Shown: positions 34,092 through 44,619, counted from the stretch's first letter. The stretch is DNA of 64,000 nucleotides from Aequorivita iocasae (GCF_016757735.1 NZ_CP068439.1:930001-994000); one strand, 5' to 3'. Translations and numbers: made by a program. The notes: generated by a model not told the origin, from the sequence alone.

Positions 34092-36158
34092 ATGAAGACT
34101 AATTTTTTAACACCCGTTGTGGCCTTTGCAGTTATTGCCGTAGCCGCAACCGCTTGTAAGAAAAAAACCGAAGTGGCCGTTGCAGACAACGAACCACACG
34201 GAATTATCCTTGCAAACATGGACACCACTGTAAGTCCAAAAGATGATTTTTACAATTATGTGAACGGAAACTGGATGAAAAATAACGAGATTCCAGACGA
34301 TGAAACCAGTTGGGCCGGATTCACCATTTTACGCAAAAAAACAAGCAAGGACATGTTGAACATTTTGGCAAAAGCCAAAGAAAGTGGCAAATACGCTCCG
34401 GAAACAGACCAAGCCAAGGCCTTAATGATTTATGAATCAAAATTAGACTCGGTTGCAAGAGATAAAGCTGGTATTGAGCCACTAAAGCCTACGCTTGAAA
34501 AGATTGCAGCCATGAACAGCATGGAAGATTTTCAAAAATTGATGACGGAAGATGCTGTCGCGGTTTCACAACCATTTTTGGGTCTTGCAGCATTTTCAAA
34601 CCCCAACAATAGCGCTATTAATTCGGCATACATTACTCCAGGTGGTTTAGGCCTACCCGATCGTGATTTTTATACCAATTCAGATCCTGCTTCGGTAAAA
34701 ATTCGCGAGCAATATGTAGACCACATTACAAGAATGCTACAGTTTTTGGGCGATACAGAAGAATCTGCCCGTCAGCAGGCTGAAACCATTCTAGCTTTTG
34801 AAACTAAACTTGCAACTCCAAGATTGGACAAAGTAGCAAGTCGAGATTTCAGAAATTTTAACAATCCAAAAAGCATTGCTGAATTGCAAAATATGCTTCC
34901 GCAAATCCAATGGGAACAGGCATTTGAGCAAATGGGTATCGCCAAAAAGCTGGATACTGTTATCGTGATGCAACCAAAATATATGGAAACTTTAAAGCAA
35001 ATGTTTTCAAAACCAGATTTTGATACTTGGAGAACCGTTATGCGTTGGTCTACTCTAAACAGTTCTGCGGGTATGTTGACCACAGAAATTGAAAAAGCCA
35101 ATTTTGATTTTTATTCTACTACATTAAACGGAACCAAAAAGCAAAAACCTGCTGACGAACGTGCACTTGCAACCGTTAACGGAAGTTTAGGCGAAGCATT
35201 GGGCAAACTATATGTAGATGAAATGTTTCCGCCAGAAGCAAAGGCTAAAGCAGAATCCATGATTGAAAATGTAATTGCAGCTTACAAAGACAGAATCAAT
35301 GCTTTGGAATGGATGAGCGATAGTACAAAGGTTAAGGCCATTGAAAAACTTAACAAATTTACCGTAAAAGTAGGTTACCCAGACAAGTGGAAAGATTACT
35401 CTTCTATGGAGGTGAAACCAGGCAACACCTATTATGACAATATGGTAGCCGTGCAGACGTGGAACCTTAAAGACAATCTTGAAAAAATAGACGAACCTGT
35501 GGATCGCACTGAGTGGGGGATGAGCCCACAAACCGTGAATGCGTATTTCAACCCTTTTAACAACGAAATCGTTTTCCCTGCAGCTATTCTTCAACCACCT
35601 TTCTATGATTACAAAGCAGATGAAGCGGTAAACTACGGTGGAATTGGTGCGGTAATCGGTCACGAGATTTCGCACGCTTTTGATGACAGCGGTTCGCGTT
35701 TTGACGCTAACGGAAACCTGGTAAATTGGTGGACGGATACCGATCTTAAAAACTTTACCGAGCGCGGCAACAAACTGGCTGAGCAATACAGTAATGTAGA
35801 AGTATTGGACAGCGTTTTCATCAATGGCCACTTTACCTTGGGCGAGAACATTGGTGACCTTGGCGGAGTATTAGGTGCCTATGATGGTTTGCAACGTTTT
35901 TACAAAGAAAACGGACGTCCTGATAACATAGACGGTCTAACGCCAGAGCAGCGTTTCTTTATGAGTTGGGCCACCGTTTGGCGTACCAAATCTCGTGATG
36001 AAGCACTTCGAAACCAGGTAAAAACAGACCCACATTCCCCCGGAAAGGTTCGTGCTACCCAACCGTTGCTTAACGTGGATGCATTTTACGAAGCATTTGA
36101 TATTAAGGAAGGCGACTCTATGTACCTTGCTCCAGAAGACAGAGTACGTATTTGGTAG
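34092..36158 (+). CDS. M13-family (neprilysin/PepO-like) zinc endopeptidase lipoprotein
   Basis: 688 residues. N-terminal lipoprotein-like signal (AVIAVAATAC). The catalytic domain holds GHEISHAFDDSG (HExxH zinc motif) and GENIGDLGG (third ligand Glu); NAYFNPFNNEIVFPAAILQP is the substrate-binding strand. Degrades short peptides at the cell envelope. The C-terminus ends in the family tail (APEDRVRIW), so it is complete. Confidence 0.95.
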   Translation: MKTNFLTPVVAFAVIAVAATACKKKTEVAVADNEPHGIILANMDTTVSPKDDFYNYVNGNWMKNNEIPDDETSWAGFTILRKKTSKDMLNILAKAKESGKYAPETDQAKALMIYESKLDSVARDKAGIEPLKPTLEKIAAMNSMEDFQKLMTEDAVAVSQPFLGLAAFSNPNNSAINSAYITPGGLGLPDRDFYTNSDPASVKIREQYVDHITRMLQFLGDTEESARQQAETILAFETKLATPRLDKVASRDFRNFNNPKSIAELQNMLPQIQWEQAFEQMGIAKKLDTVIVMQPKYMETLKQMFSKPDFDTWRTVMRWSTLNSSAGMLTTEIEKANFDFYSTTLNGTKKQKPADERALATVNGSLGEALGKLYVDEMFPPEAKAKAESMIENVIAAYKDRINALEWMSDSTKVKAIEKLNKFTVKVGYPDKWKDYSSMEVKPGNTYYDNMVAVQTWNLKDNLEKIDEPVDRTEWGMSPQTVNAYFNPFNNEIVFPAAILQPPFYDYKADEAVNYGGIGAVIGHEISHAFDDSGSRFDANGNLVNWWTDTDLKNFTERGNKLAEQYSNVEVLDSVFINGHFTLGENIGDLGGVLGAYDGLQRFYKENGRPDNIDGLTPEQRFFMSWATVWRTKSRDEALRNQVKTDPHSPGKVRATQPLLNVDAFYEAFDIKEGDSMYLAPEDRVRIW

Positions 36159-36181
36159 TTTTAAAGTATTCTATTGAAATG

Positions 36182-36210
36182 AAAAGGAGCCGTAACAGGC
36201 TCCTTTTTTT
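36182..36210. terminator. Bidirectional terminator between convergent genes
   Basis: AAAAGGAGCC (36182-36191), loop GTAACA, GGCTCCTTTT (36198-36207), T-run to 36210. It also reads as a hairpin with T-rich tail on the - strand, though it touches the stop codon of that gene. Confidence 0.88.
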
Positions 36211-37015
36211 ATATAGAGGTTTTAAATGTATAATCTAATACCGATTTCAAGTTCTTAGAATCAACCTGTTTAAAAATTTCATCAGAATCTGGTTTTGCGA
36301 AACTTGGCAATTCTAAATTTAATTCTTTTGCCTTTTGAATATAGTACACAGATTTTTTAGGATGATTTGGATTTACGGCATTGAAAACCTTTCCGAAAGC
36401 ATCCTGTTTTAAAATTTCCACTAAAATTGAAATGCAATCATCGCGATGGATTAAGTTTACAGGGGCATTTCCATCAGCTAAATCTTTTCGTCCTGCCAAA
36501 TATTTTGCCGGACTTCTACTGCCGCCTATCAATCCTCCAAAACGTACCACAGATGTTTGAAACCCTTCAGCATTCATAAATAATTCTTCTACTTGCCTTA
36601 ATTGTTTTCCGGCAATGGTTTCAGGTTTCGGTTCGTCTGTTTCCGTAACGTTTCCTTGGGAATCATCATACACCGAAGTACTGCTCACCAAAACAACTTT
36701 AGGAACCGAAGCATCTGTTATGGCCACAAGCATATGGGCCATTTTCAAAACATAATCTGCGCCCGTATTCTTTCTAAGCCCAGGGGGGATCATAATAATC
36801 AAGCAATCTACATTGTTCAGCAGGGCTTGCACTTCACCCACAATTCCATTTTCTGAAATTTCCACGGGATAGGCATCAAAACCGTTTTGTTGTAATAATG
36901 TTGCTTTTTCAATAGAAGTTACCGAACCCTTTACAGTATAGCCCAATGTAGCCAGTCGATAGGCCAAAGGTTGCCCTAGCCATCCTAAGCCAGCAATTGC
37001 AATGGTTTTATTCAT
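36209..37015 (-). CDS. YeeZ-like NAD(P)-dependent SDR protein
   Basis: 268 residues. Rossmann fold with a GxGxxG motif at the N-terminus (IAGLGWLGQPLAYRL), then LVSSTSVYDDS as in atypical epimerases; the usual YxxxK is replaced by GKQLRQVEE. Resembles E. coli YeeZ and related epimerase-like proteins of unknown substrate. Overlaps the upstream M28 peptidase gene by eight bases, so they share an mRNA. Confidence 0.82.
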   Translation of the reverse strand: MNKTIAIAGLGWLGQPLAYRLATLGYTVKGSVTSIEKATLLQQNGFDAYPVEISENGIVGEVQALLNNVDCLIIMIPPGLRKNTGADYVLKMAHMLVAITDASVPKVVLVSSTSVYDDSQGNVTETDEPKPETIAGKQLRQVEELFMNAEGFQTSVVRFGGLIGGSRSPAKYLAGRKDLADGNAPVNLIHRDDCISILVEILKQDAFGKVFNAVNPNHPKKSVYYIQKAKELNLELPSFAKPDSDEIFKQVDSKNLKSVLDYTFKTSI

Positions 37016-39374
37016 AATTCAACCTATTTTGTGGATTAGTCTGAAATGTATCAGTAACTTTCACTCTTAAGGAATCTATTGAAAAAGTCCGCTTTACCGC
37101 AACAGCATCAGTGATTACAAAGGGTTTTGGCATAGTATAATCGGGACGCTTTGCTATGTTGAATTGGTCATCCTGCATCAAATTAAAAGAATATTCCATC
37201 ACTTTAAAGGTTGCTGGCGTTCCCGCTTCTACGGAAAAATGTACTTTTAGTGAATCATTTGTGGAAACGTAATAATTAATGAGCGCACTGTTTTTTGTGC
37301 CTCGATAATTTTTAGAAATACTGGAAGCGGGCATTTCCTTTCCGTTGAAAGTCAAAGTTTGAAATGTGGTGTTTTCGGCATATAGATCAATTTTGTTCAC
37401 TTTTCGTTTTGGAACGAGGGTAAACTTCACCTCCCGAAGATTTTCAACCAGCGTATCGGCTTCCAAAATCACTTCAAAATCTGGAATGGTTTTTAGCGGG
37501 GCTTCCTTCGCAAAGCTAAAATTGGTTCCATATTTATTATAAGATGCTTCCCCTAAAATTTTAGATGCATCTTCAGGGTTTTCGCCCAAGTATTGTTGTG
37601 TCCATTCATCAATTTCCTTGTCGTAGGTAAGCCAATAGGTTTTATCAATATCCGCATCTTTATAATAAACGAGGCTGTTTGGTTTTTTTCTTTCTTCGGA
37701 AAATTTACTTTTTGTATGGGCTTTTATGAAGAAGAATGCCGCGAGCAATACACATACAATCGAAAGCAGGCCTTTCATTTTATAATATCCAAAAACTGGA
37801 TAAATTAAAGCGAAAAGCAAAACGGTAAAAACACAACTTATAACCAGCATTTTCAAGCCCAAACCAACGGGGAAAAACTGAATTAGGGGCGTAAATATAA
37901 ACAAGGCGGGTGCCGCCAAAAGTGCCATTGCCAAAAGATTGGGTCGCTCCTGTCGAAGCATTACAAAAAAGGAAAGTAACCCAAAAAATACCGGAATTAT
38001 GAAGAATGCAGCTCCTTTTAAAATTATAAAAACTGCCAGATTAATTAAAAGCCAAAATAACAAAGGTGCAATATAATATGAGGGCTCGTTGAATTTTTTA
38101 CTGAATTTTTTATAAATCGCAAATGTGATTGCCAATGAGAGAAAAACGAAAAACGCAATATACCAATGTCCGTTATAAGTAAAACCTTGCTGGATTTCTA
38201 AATACTGCGGATAAATAGCCAAAATCAATTTCCATCCGAAAAACCCCAAAATTCCACAGAGAATAAGAGAAAGCAGGAAAGGAACGAAGCCCGCCGCTAT
38301 CATTTTTCCGTTCAATCTTTTTTTGTGAATTCCGTAAAAAATCAGGAAGAGAAATAATAAAGCAGCCAAAATAAGCATGGGTAAAATCCATGAAAAGGGG
38401 TAGCTTATCATTTTCACCAAAGGAAGGTTTACATAAACATTATCGGTTTCAGATTTTAAATTTGAAAGGTCTGTATTGGCAAAATAATGGATCAGTGGGA
38501 GTAAATAACTTCCTTGATGGGCAAGGCTATTTCGACTTAAACTATTAAAAGTATCGTTGGCCGTATGATAGTTGAAATGGCTATCAATAAAGGCAAAGAA
38601 AAAACTGGGTATATCGCCATCTTCCCTAAAAACTGTAGAATCAGTATCGTTGGGCAGCATTTTGTAAACGCTGTACATCAATGAAGAGGCTACCGGAAAA
38701 TCTGGACTGGCCGCTATAAACTCCTTTACCAATTTTGAATTTCCGCCATTGGTTTCCAAAATCATATTACTGGGTCCGCTACTCCCGCGAGCTTCAAAAT
38801 TAAGTATCAGACCTACATTTTTTGCCCAAGGATGTTCGTTTACAAATAGCTTGGCACCGTCCAGTCCAATTTCCTCTGCATCGGAAAAAAGAATAATAAT
38901 ATCATTTTTGGGTTGTGTTCGGGAAGCCAGATACGCCCGAACGCTTTCTAAAATAGTAACCAAGCCGCTCCCGGCATCACTGGCGCCAAAGGAAGGGACG
39001 AGCGCACTATCGTAGTGTGAAAGCAATAAAAGCGCCTTTCTGTCTTCCGAGCCTTTTATGCGGGCAACAATATTTACAGGTTTATTGAGCGTCTTTGACT
39101 CCGGATTTACGCTAAACCCTTTTTGAATGTGAGGTTCAAGACCCAATTTACCCAATTCCGAAATTAAAACCCTCCGAACCTCTTCGTGCCCTTCAGAACC
39201 TAAATAATGTGGCTTTTTTGAAATTTCTCTTAAAGGATGAAGTGCTCTGTCCACAGAAAATACATCAGCCGGTGCCATATCATCTCCAGTATAGTGCGGT
39301 GTCAACCCATAAAAGGAATAATAAACCAATGCAACTATTAGCAGAAGCGAAAGAATGCCACCAAATTTTTTCAT
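37008..39374 (-). CDS. M28-family membrane zinc aminopeptidase (ERMP1-like)
   Basis: 788 residues. N-terminal membrane anchor (residues 5-20); M28 catalytic domain (about 60-310) with zinc ligands in LLSHYDSALVP (His), GASDAGSGLV (Asp), SDAEEIGLDG (Glu pair), NFEARGSSG and a late His in DSHFNYHTANDT; then about eight to nine transmembrane helices and a C-terminal soluble beta domain. This catalytic domain plus multi-helix arrangement resembles eukaryotic ER metallopeptidase 1. Activity on the periplasmic face is inferred. Confidence 0.9.
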   Translation of the reverse strand: MKKFGGILSLLLIVALVYYSFYGLTPHYTGDDMAPADVFSVDRALHPLREISKKPHYLGSEGHEEVRRVLISELGKLGLEPHIQKGFSVNPESKTLNKPVNIVARIKGSEDRKALLLLSHYDSALVPSFGASDAGSGLVTILESVRAYLASRTQPKNDIIILFSDAEEIGLDGAKLFVNEHPWAKNVGLILNFEARGSSGPSNMILETNGGNSKLVKEFIAASPDFPVASSLMYSVYKMLPNDTDSTVFREDGDIPSFFFAFIDSHFNYHTANDTFNSLSRNSLAHQGSYLLPLIHYFANTDLSNLKSETDNVYVNLPLVKMISYPFSWILPMLILAALLFLFLIFYGIHKKRLNGKMIAAGFVPFLLSLILCGILGFFGWKLILAIYPQYLEIQQGFTYNGHWYIAFFVFLSLAITFAIYKKFSKKFNEPSYYIAPLLFWLLINLAVFIILKGAAFFIIPVFFGLLSFFVMLRQERPNLLAMALLAAPALFIFTPLIQFFPVGLGLKMLVISCVFTVLLFALIYPVFGYYKMKGLLSIVCVLLAAFFFIKAHTKSKFSEERKKPNSLVYYKDADIDKTYWLTYDKEIDEWTQQYLGENPEDASKILGEASYNKYGTNFSFAKEAPLKTIPDFEVILEADTLVENLREVKFTLVPKRKVNKIDLYAENTTFQTLTFNGKEMPASSISKNYRGTKNSALINYYVSTNDSLKVHFSVEAGTPATFKVMEYSFNLMQDDQFNIAKRPDYTMPKPFVITDAVAVKRTFSIDSLRVKVTDTFQTNPQNRLNYE

Positions 39375-39496
39375 GGTTGGAAAGTTTAGGGTGTTAAAAA
39401 TACGATTTTAATCGGAAGGAATTTTTCTTCGTTATGGATACATTTCTGCGGTTTGATAAAATTGTTTATCTTAGAAGTTCGCAAAAATTTGATATT

Positions 39497-39958
39497 ATGG
39501 GAATTAAAAGTTTTATGGGCAAACGGGCAAAGCCCCAAAAAGGTTCTTCGGAAAAAATAAAGGTTTCTGACTATATGACACGCAACCTTACTACTTTTAA
39601 ACCTGAGCAATCTGTCCTTGAGGTAATTGAAATTCTTCTGAAGAAAAAAATCTCCGGAGGCCCCGTGGTAAACGATAAAAATGAATTGGTCGGAATAATT
39701 TCCGAAGGTGACTGTATGAAACAGCTTAGTGACTGCCGCTACCACAACCACCCCATGGAAGATGTAAAAGTGGAACAGCACATGATTAAAAAAGTAGATA
39801 CCATTGATGGCGAAATGAACGTGCTGGATGCTGCCAATAAGTTTTTGGAATCAAAACACCGACGCTTCCCGATTATTGAAAACGGAAAATTGGTGGGACA
39901 GATTAGCCAACGCGATGTACTAACGGCTGCAATGAAATTGAAAGGCCAAACTTGGTAA
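39497..39958 (+). CDS. CBS-domain pair protein
   Basis: 153 residues from ATG 39497 (open from 39434, but the first residues there look untranslated). Two CBS motifs in tandem: about 30-85 (VSDYMTRNLTTFKPEQ, then SGGPVVNDKNELVGIISEGD) and about 95-150 (FPIIENGKLVGQISQRDVL). Such stand-alone CBS pairs bind adenosine nucleotides and sense energy state. The stop is directly adjacent to the stop of the convergent TMEM175-like gene. Confidence 0.85.
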   Translation: MGIKSFMGKRAKPQKGSSEKIKVSDYMTRNLTTFKPEQSVLEVIEILLKKKISGGPVVNDKNELVGIISEGDCMKQLSDCRYHNHPMEDVKVEQHMIKKVDTIDGEMNVLDAANKFLESKHRRFPIIENGKLVGQISQRDVLTAAMKLKGQTW

Positions 39959-40540
39959 CTATTCCTTTTCCTTAAAAATAATTTCTATCCTTTTATCGGG
40001 AATCAACCACATTAGCGCTACTAAAATATACAGTGCTCCCGCAATCCAAATGCTATAAAACGAAGCTATGATTGCAATTATATAAATTATAGGAGATGCT
40101 TTTCCCTTTAAGTCTTTTCCCAAAGCTTTTGCTAAAAGTGAATCTTTTCCTTGCACAGCTAAAATTCTATTTTGAAGAATAAAATAAGCTATTGCCGCCA
40201 TCAATAAAACGACCCCATATAATGCCACGGGCAGTTCAGCAAAATGATTTTCGCCCATCCAGCCAGTAACAAAAGGAATCAGCGAAAGCCAAAACAGCAG
40301 ATGCAGGTTTGCCCACAAAACTCCTCCACTCACTTTTTTGACCGCATGTAGCATATGGTGGTGATTGTTCCAATAAATACCCAAGTAAATAAAACTTAGT
40401 ACATAACTTAAAAACACGGGGAGTAATGGAGTCAAATCATTCCAATCGGTTCCGTGGGGCACTTTCAGTTCCAATACCATAATGGTAATTATTATAGCGA
40501 GTACACCATCGCTAAATGCTTCCAATCTGTTACTGTTCAT
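39959..40540 (-). CDS. TMEM175-family (DUF1211) potassium channel-like protein
   Basis: 193 residues, about six transmembrane helices. The N-terminal RLEAFSDGVLAIIITIMVLE contains the FSDG selectivity/gating motif of the TMEM175 family of K+ channels; IYWNNHHHML follows in helix 3. Bacterial members are short tetrameric channels with one six-helix unit, as here. Single-gene transcript. Confidence 0.87.
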   Translation of the reverse strand: MNSNRLEAFSDGVLAIIITIMVLELKVPHGTDWNDLTPLLPVFLSYVLSFIYLGIYWNNHHHMLHAVKKVSGGVLWANLHLLFWLSLIPFVTGWMGENHFAELPVALYGVVLLMAAIAYFILQNRILAVQGKDSLLAKALGKDLKGKASPIIYIIAIIASFYSIWIAGALYILVALMWLIPDKRIEIIFKEKE

Positions 40541-40780
40541 AAATCAATTTTATTAAAATTTCTGTTTTGGTAGTTGAAAGTACAAAAATTTTAATGAGAA
40601 ACCATCATTCATAAATTCTTGATTTACAAAACTATATCCGTTTTCAAACGTTTACAAACAACTATAAACGAAAGTAAATATGTAACAACCAACTAAAATT
40701 TATAAGCCGATGTAAGTTTGTCCTGTCGAATAAAAACAACTTCGATAGTATCAATTGTTTAAAATTAAATTTTAGAAATT

Positions 40781-41116
40781 ATGAGCACGCTTAGAAACAA
40801 AGTACAGTTGATTGGAAACTTGGGAAACGATCCCGAAATTATCAACCTGGACGGTGGCCGCAAACTGGCAAAATTCAGTATTGCCACCAATGAAACCTAC
40901 AAGAACCAAAAAGGTGAAAAAATCACCGACACCCAATGGCATAATATTGTAGCCTGGGGAAAGACAGCCGAAATTATTGAAAACTATGTAACCAAGGGAA
41001 AAGAAGTTGCCATAGAAGGTAAATTGACCTCACGATCCTATGATGCCAAAGAAGGGGTAAAGCGATATATTACTGAGGTGGTATGTAACGAGCTAGTCAT
41101 GCTGGGGAGTAAATAA
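40781..41116 (+). CDS. ssb: Single-stranded DNA-binding protein, short form without acidic tail
   Basis: 111 residues. OB fold with the typical N-terminus (LRNKVQLIGNLGNDPEI), WHNIVAWGKTAEI and KGKEVAIEGKLTSRSY. The protein ends right after the OB fold (VVCNELVMLGSK); the flexible linker and acidic C-terminal tip that recruits partner proteins in normal SSB are absent. So it is likely an accessory SSB paralogue rather than the main replication SSB. The downstream recQ gene follows after a terminator. Confidence 0.92.
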   Translation: MSTLRNKVQLIGNLGNDPEIINLDGGRKLAKFSIATNETYKNQKGEKITDTQWHNIVAWGKTAEIIENYVTKGKEVAIEGKLTSRSYDAKEGVKRYITEVVCNELVMLGSK

Positions 41117-41129
41117 ATGACTAGCTAAC

Positions 41130-41163
41130 AAGCCCCCGCTTTTGGTGGGGGCTTATTTTTTTA
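41130..41163 (+). terminator. Terminator behind ssb
   Basis: AAGCCCCC (41130-41137) pairs with GGGGGCTT (41147-41154), loop GCTTTTGGT, followed by ATTTTTTT. Confidence 0.92.
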
Positions 41164-41189
41164 AAGTTTGAATCGTTATTTTTACAAAA

Positions 41190-43268
41190 ATGGAAACAAC
41201 TACCCAGCAAAGCAAATTCGATTTGCTCAAAACGCATTTCGGCTACGAGCAATTTCTTCCAAATCAGGAAGAAATTATAAATAATGTTTTGGACCGAAAA
41301 GACACCATTGCCATTATGCCTACGGGCGGTGGTAAATCATTGTGTTTTCAATTGCCGGCTTTGACTTTGGAAGGAACTGCTATTGTTATTTCTCCATTAA
41401 TTGCTTTGATGAAAGATCAAGTGGATGCATTAAAAGCAAATGGTATTTCCGCAGAATTTTTCAATAGTTCCCAACCTTATGAAGAACAGCAGCAGGTTTT
41501 AAAAAATCTCCAAAAGGGAGATTTGAAGCTTTTGTATGTTGCTCCAGAAAGTCTGCCGCAGTTAAACTTTATTCTGAATACAATAAAAATCAGTCTTTTT
41601 GCCGTTGACGAAGCACACTGCATTTCCAGTTGGGGCCACGATTTTCGGCCAGCATATACACAACTGAAAAGCTTAAAAGAACAATTTCCAAATGTGCCGT
41701 TGATTGCCTTGACCGCAACAGCAGACCGAGCCACTCGTGAAGATATTGCAACACAAGTTTCAGTTCCCGAGGCCAAAACATTTATCGCTTCTTTTGATAG
41801 ACCCAATTTATATTTAGACGTTCGCCCTGGACAAAATCGTAATAAGCAGATTTTAGATTTTCTGAAAAACCATTCTGATGAAAGCGGAATCATATATTGT
41901 TTAAGTAGAAAAAATACAGAAAAACTAGCAGCAACTTTAAAAACCAAAGGTTACAAAGCTGAAGCCTATCACGCTGGCTTGACTTCGGAAGAAAGAAATA
42001 CGGTTCAAGATAATTTTTTGAACGACCGCACGCCAATTATTGTTGCAACAATTGCTTTTGGGATGGGTATCGACAAAAGTAATGTGCGTTGGGTAATCCA
42101 CTATAATATGCCCAAAAATATTGATGGCTATTATCAGGAAATTGGCCGGAGCGGACGTGATGGCCTGCCAGCGCATACCATACTTTTTTACAGTTTTGCC
42201 GACGTTATTATGCTCAGAAAATTTGCCGAAGGCTCTGAAACAGAAACCTATCAATTGGCAAAATTAGAGCGCATGCAACAATACGCCGAAGCCTTGAGTT
42301 GCCGAAGAAAGGCCCTGCTCGGCTATTTTGGCGAACACATCACAGAAGATTGCGGCAATTGCGATATCTGCAAAACGCCACCAAAATATTTTGACGGCAC
42401 GCTTATCGCCCAAAAAGTTTGTTCCGCGGTAGCGAGATTACAGGAACAGGAAGCGTGGGGGATGGTTTTGGACGTACTTCGCGGTTCACAAAACGCACAA
42501 GTTTACGACAAAGGATATCAAAAAATCAAAACCTTCGGCGCGGCAAAAGATATTTCGTGGCGCGATTTACAGCAGTATGTTATCCAACTTTTAAATCAAG
42601 GCATCTTACAAATCTATTTTCATGAAAACGGACGATTACTGTTAACACCATTAGCTAAAAAAGTTTTGTTTGAAGGGAAAAAAGTGCGATTAGCCAATCT
42701 TCTGCAAGAAAAAGAGCAGGTTGCGGTAGAAAAAGTAAAAAGGAAACGTGCCGAACTTTTCGATAAACTGAGGGAACTTCGCTTGAAGTTGGCACAAGAA
42801 ATAAACAAACCTGCCTTTGTGGTTTTCAGTGACGCTTCTTTGGAAGATATGGAAAATAAAAAACCTCGAACCCGTGAAGAATTTGCAGAGGTTTCCGGAG
42901 TTGGTGAAGCCAAGCTTGAAAAATATGCAGACGATTTCCTAAAAGTTATCAATCGGCATTTGGATGGTCTGGAGAGCAATCTACCAACCCACGAACGCAG
43001 TTTTAAAATGTTTGTGGAAGAAAATTTTTCTCCGTCCGAAATTGCAGCTAAACGTGGTCTTTCTGAAGATTCCGTTTATGGACATTTCATAAAAATGCAC
43101 CAATCGGGAATTGATTTCGACTTTTCACAATTCATTTCTTCCGATGAAATTCAGCAAATAAAAGATGCTGAAAAAACACTTGAAAATCCAGAAGCGCTGA
43201 AACCTTATTTTGAATATTTTGAAGAAAAAATGCCTTATTGGAAGATAAAACTCGGATTGTACGTGTAA
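41190..43268 (+). CDS. recQ: ATP-dependent DNA helicase RecQ
   Basis: 692 residues. Superfamily 2 helicase core: motif I MPTGGGKS, motif [18 protein letters not shown], motif III LTATAD, motif [12 protein letters not shown]; zinc-binding cysteines ([19 protein letters not shown]); RQC winged helix; an HRDC domain (about 515-590); and a C-terminal helical region with an HTH-like piece ([20 protein letters not shown]). Unwinds 3'-tailed DNA in recombination repair. The length (beyond E. coli RecQ's 609) comes from the C-terminal HTH extension, common in Bacteroidetes. Confidence 0.95.
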   Translation: METTTQQSKFDLLKTHFGYEQFLPNQEEIINNVLDRKDTIAIMPTGGGKSLCFQLPALTLEGTAIVISPLIALMKDQVDALKANGISAEFFNSSQPYEEQQQVLKNLQKGDLKLLYVAPESLPQLNFILNTIKISLFAVDEAHCISSWGHDFRPAYTQLKSLKEQFPNVPLIALTATADRATREDIATQVSVPEAKTFIASFDRPNLYLDVRPGQNRNKQILDFLKNHSDESGIIYCLSRKNTEKLAATLKTKGYKAEAYHAGLTSEERNTVQDNFLNDRTPIIVATIAFGMGIDKSNVRWVIHYNMPKNIDGYYQEIGRSGRDGLPAHTILFYSFADVIMLRKFAEGSETETYQLAKLERMQQYAEALSCRRKALLGYFGEHITEDCGNCDICKTPPKYFDGTLIAQKVCSAVARLQEQEAWGMVLDVLRGSQNAQVYDKGYQKIKTFGAAKDISWRDLQQYVIQLLNQGILQIYFHENGRLLLTPLAKKVLFEGKKVRLANLLQEKEQVAVEKVKRKRAELFDKLRELRLKLAQEINKPAFVVFSDASLEDMENKKPRTREEFAEVSGVGEAKLEKYADDFLKVINRHLDGLESNLPTHERSFKMFVEENFSPSEIAAKRGLSEDSVYGHFIKMHQSGIDFDFSQFISSDEIQQIKDAEKTLENPEALKPYFEYFEEKMPYWKIKLGLYV

Positions 43269-43632
43269 AATCCATTCACTAAACATTTGGAAATTAGCCA
43301 AAAAATTACCGCATATTTACACCACAATGAAAAACACTAATTTACATAGTGCACCCATCGGGCTGATTTGTCACTGTGGTATCCGTGATGTGATTTTGAC
43401 CGGTGAAATGAAGGCGTGAAGAAACAGCTTCAACTAGAAGCTTGTTGAACACTGCCAAATTGATAGAAGAAAACGAAATGCTTTACAAATTGAAATAGAT
43501 GGAATTTGTGGAATCTCCGGCAAAATTAGCGAGATCACAGTTTCCAGAAACGAAGGTGTGGCAGTTTAAGGAAATATTTGCCACTGGTAAATAACCGACT
43601 AAAAAGGTCGTCCAAATGGGCGGCCTTTCTTT
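43269..43632 (+). other. 364-base intergenic region with possible degraded coding remnants
   Basis: One frame from ATG 43327 reads 30 codons (ending TGA 43417-43419), continues past a second stop (TAG 43435-43437) and then 43 open codons to TAA 43567-43569; another frame gives a short peptide MEFVESPAKLARSQF... at about 43499-43594. None is recognisable. This may be the remains of a small gene with stops and a frameshift, or chance. The region ends in a strong terminator. Confidence 0.4.
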
Positions 43633-43634
43633 TT
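43603..43634. terminator. Bidirectional terminator between recQ and the EamA gene
   Basis: 11-base stem AAAGGTCGTCC / GGGCGGCCTTT (two G-U pairs) with loop AAAT, then CTTTTT on the + strand; on the - strand the stem is followed by TTTTTAG. Confidence 0.85.
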
Positions 43635-44529
43635 AAATACTATGGGTTTGTTCGTTGTGGAAAGATTTTTTCAGCCACAATTTCTTGGAGTAAAAGGTAA
43701 TTCGAATTCCAAATAAAAGAATAACTCCGCCCAAAATCATCTGTAAACTTACTTCTTCCCCAATAAAAAGCCACGCCAAAATAGTAGTCAAAACTGCCTG
43801 TCCCAAAAGACTAACAGAAACCCGTGTTGCCCGCATATGTTTGGTTGCATAGCCCAAAAGTAGCCACGCCAATAATTGGCAAACTACGCCTTGAATCACC
43901 AAAACAAACCAGCCCATATTGCTGAAACCAGAAAATGGTTGACCGATAAAATAACTTAAAATCGCCAAGAAAAACGCTGAAGAAAGTGTACTAATCGTGA
44001 TAAAGGGAAGCACCTCAACTTTATAAAGCACATATTTGCTCAATAACATATAAACGGCATAAAACACTCCCGAAAGTATTGCAAATACAAAGGCCAGGTC
44101 AAAATCCATTTCCACAAAAAACCGAAAACCCACCAACATAATCATTCCAAAAATGGCGATAACCGTGCCTATCCAAAAATTGACCGTCGGTTTATTTTTT
44201 AAGAAGAAAAACGCGCCAATACCCACCCAAACTGGTGAAAGATTAGTGAGCAGTGTAGCCTGTGTAGCCGTAGATTCTTGGATAGCGATATTCCACACTG
44301 CAACATCTCCGGCGAAAATAGCACCACAAAGAACGGTTAGCAAGAAAATCTTTAAAGATGGAATTTTCATTTTTCCACTTAAAACTGTAAAAGGAACCAA
44401 TAGTGCCGCGGCAATTGCCATTCTATAAAACGCCGAAATTACACCCGGCGACAAACTGAGTTTTACCAAAATGGGGAAAATGGAAATACAAACTATTCCA
44501 ATGACAAGGGCAATTCTAGGCTTTGTCAT
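43633..44529 (-). CDS. EamA/DMT-family transporter
   Basis: 298 residues, ten transmembrane helices in two five-helix EamA repeats; typical features are GVISAFYRMAIAAALL in helix 2, ATQATLLTNLSPVWVGIGAF at the end of repeat one and the matching LLGQAVLTTILAWLFIGEEV at the end of repeat two. Exports or imports small metabolites (amino acids, nucleosides); the substrate cannot be inferred. Single gene. Confidence 0.9.
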   Translation of the reverse strand: MTKPRIALVIGIVCISIFPILVKLSLSPGVISAFYRMAIAAALLVPFTVLSGKMKIPSLKIFLLTVLCGAIFAGDVAVWNIAIQESTATQATLLTNLSPVWVGIGAFFFLKNKPTVNFWIGTVIAIFGMIMLVGFRFFVEMDFDLAFVFAILSGVFYAVYMLLSKYVLYKVEVLPFITISTLSSAFFLAILSYFIGQPFSGFSNMGWFVLVIQGVVCQLLAWLLLGYATKHMRATRVSVSLLGQAVLTTILAWLFIGEEVSLQMILGGVILLFGIRITFYSKKLWLKKSFHNEQTHSI

Positions 44530-44619
44530 AAAAGTGAAATTGAGAAGGTTATAATAAAAGCCGCAAAATTAGGCTTTAAAAGCTATCTATTGATGACTTA
44601 AGTCAATATTAAAGAATAA

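Noticed and set aside
43499-43594. 31-residue frame as a real small protein
   Set aside because: No recognisable motif, no promoter or ribosome site; listed only as part of the possible remnant.
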